Of a DNA stretch of 6,189 bases, positions 6,175 through 6,189 are shown one piece after another. The stretch comes from Opitutia bacterium (GTDB lineage: Bacteria > Verrucomicrobiota > Verrucomicrobiia > Opitutales > Opitutaceae). Numbering within the stretch: position 1 is the stretch's first letter; each line of letters starts with the position of its first letter. The stretch is taken from positions 1-6,189 of the forward strand of contig PMKA01000125.1 in the NCBI GenBank assembly GCA_003157575.1. The letters are read 5' to 3'. The notes beneath the pieces are model-generated. The model ran no database searches. It was given only the letters and a program-made list of their open reading frames with translations, and had not been told where the DNA came from. A program made the position numbers and the translations under genes.

Positions 6175-6189
6175 ATAACCCGGCAACGA

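Overview
The window is GC-rich bacterial chromosome. The best lineage guess is Verrucomicrobiota, probably an Opitutus-like relative. The topoisomerase subunit on the left is of the short ParE type familiar from Bacteroidota and their neighbours, but the base composition and codon use are GC-rich. This is inference from remembered family sequences, not from a search.

Layout, left to right. Positions 1-1788 (minus strand) hold most of a type IIA topoisomerase B subunit (ParE/GyrB family); its 3' end lies outside the window. A 111-bp divergent spacer separates it from a rightward cluster of three genes: an exported MsrB methionine sulfoxide reductase (1900-2529), a DsbA/FrnE-like thioredoxin-fold protein (2604-3269), and a small TPR protein (3273-3758) that starts 3 bases after the previous stop. 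The cluster converges on trpB2 (3870-5213, minus strand), a stand-alone tryptophan synthase beta chain of the TrpB2 type. The 111-bp gap between the convergent genes carries a 12-bp palindrome and an imperfect tandem repeat.

Positions 5214-5860, upstream of trpB2, hold no confident gene. They contain a locally AT-richer stretch (5391-5520, about 46% GC by hand count), a CCTGACCCC block like those near RAYT/IS200-type repeats, several short hairpins, and a doubtful cysteine-rich minus-strand ORF. A convincing but unrecognised 63-residue protein follows at 5861-6052 (plus strand). A strong hairpin at 6143-6174, with a U-tract only on the minus strand, marks the end of a leftward transcript that begins beyond the right edge.

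Most of the window is housekeeping: DNA topology, oxidised-protein repair and tryptophan synthesis. The most unusual part is the MsrB-DsbA-like-TPR cluster, in which both redox proteins depart from their canonical cysteine pattern. The MsrB has Thr where the resolving Cys is usually found, and the DsbA-like protein has SxxC in place of CxxC. No mobile element with its own transposase or integrase, CRISPR array, rRNA or tRNA was recognised.
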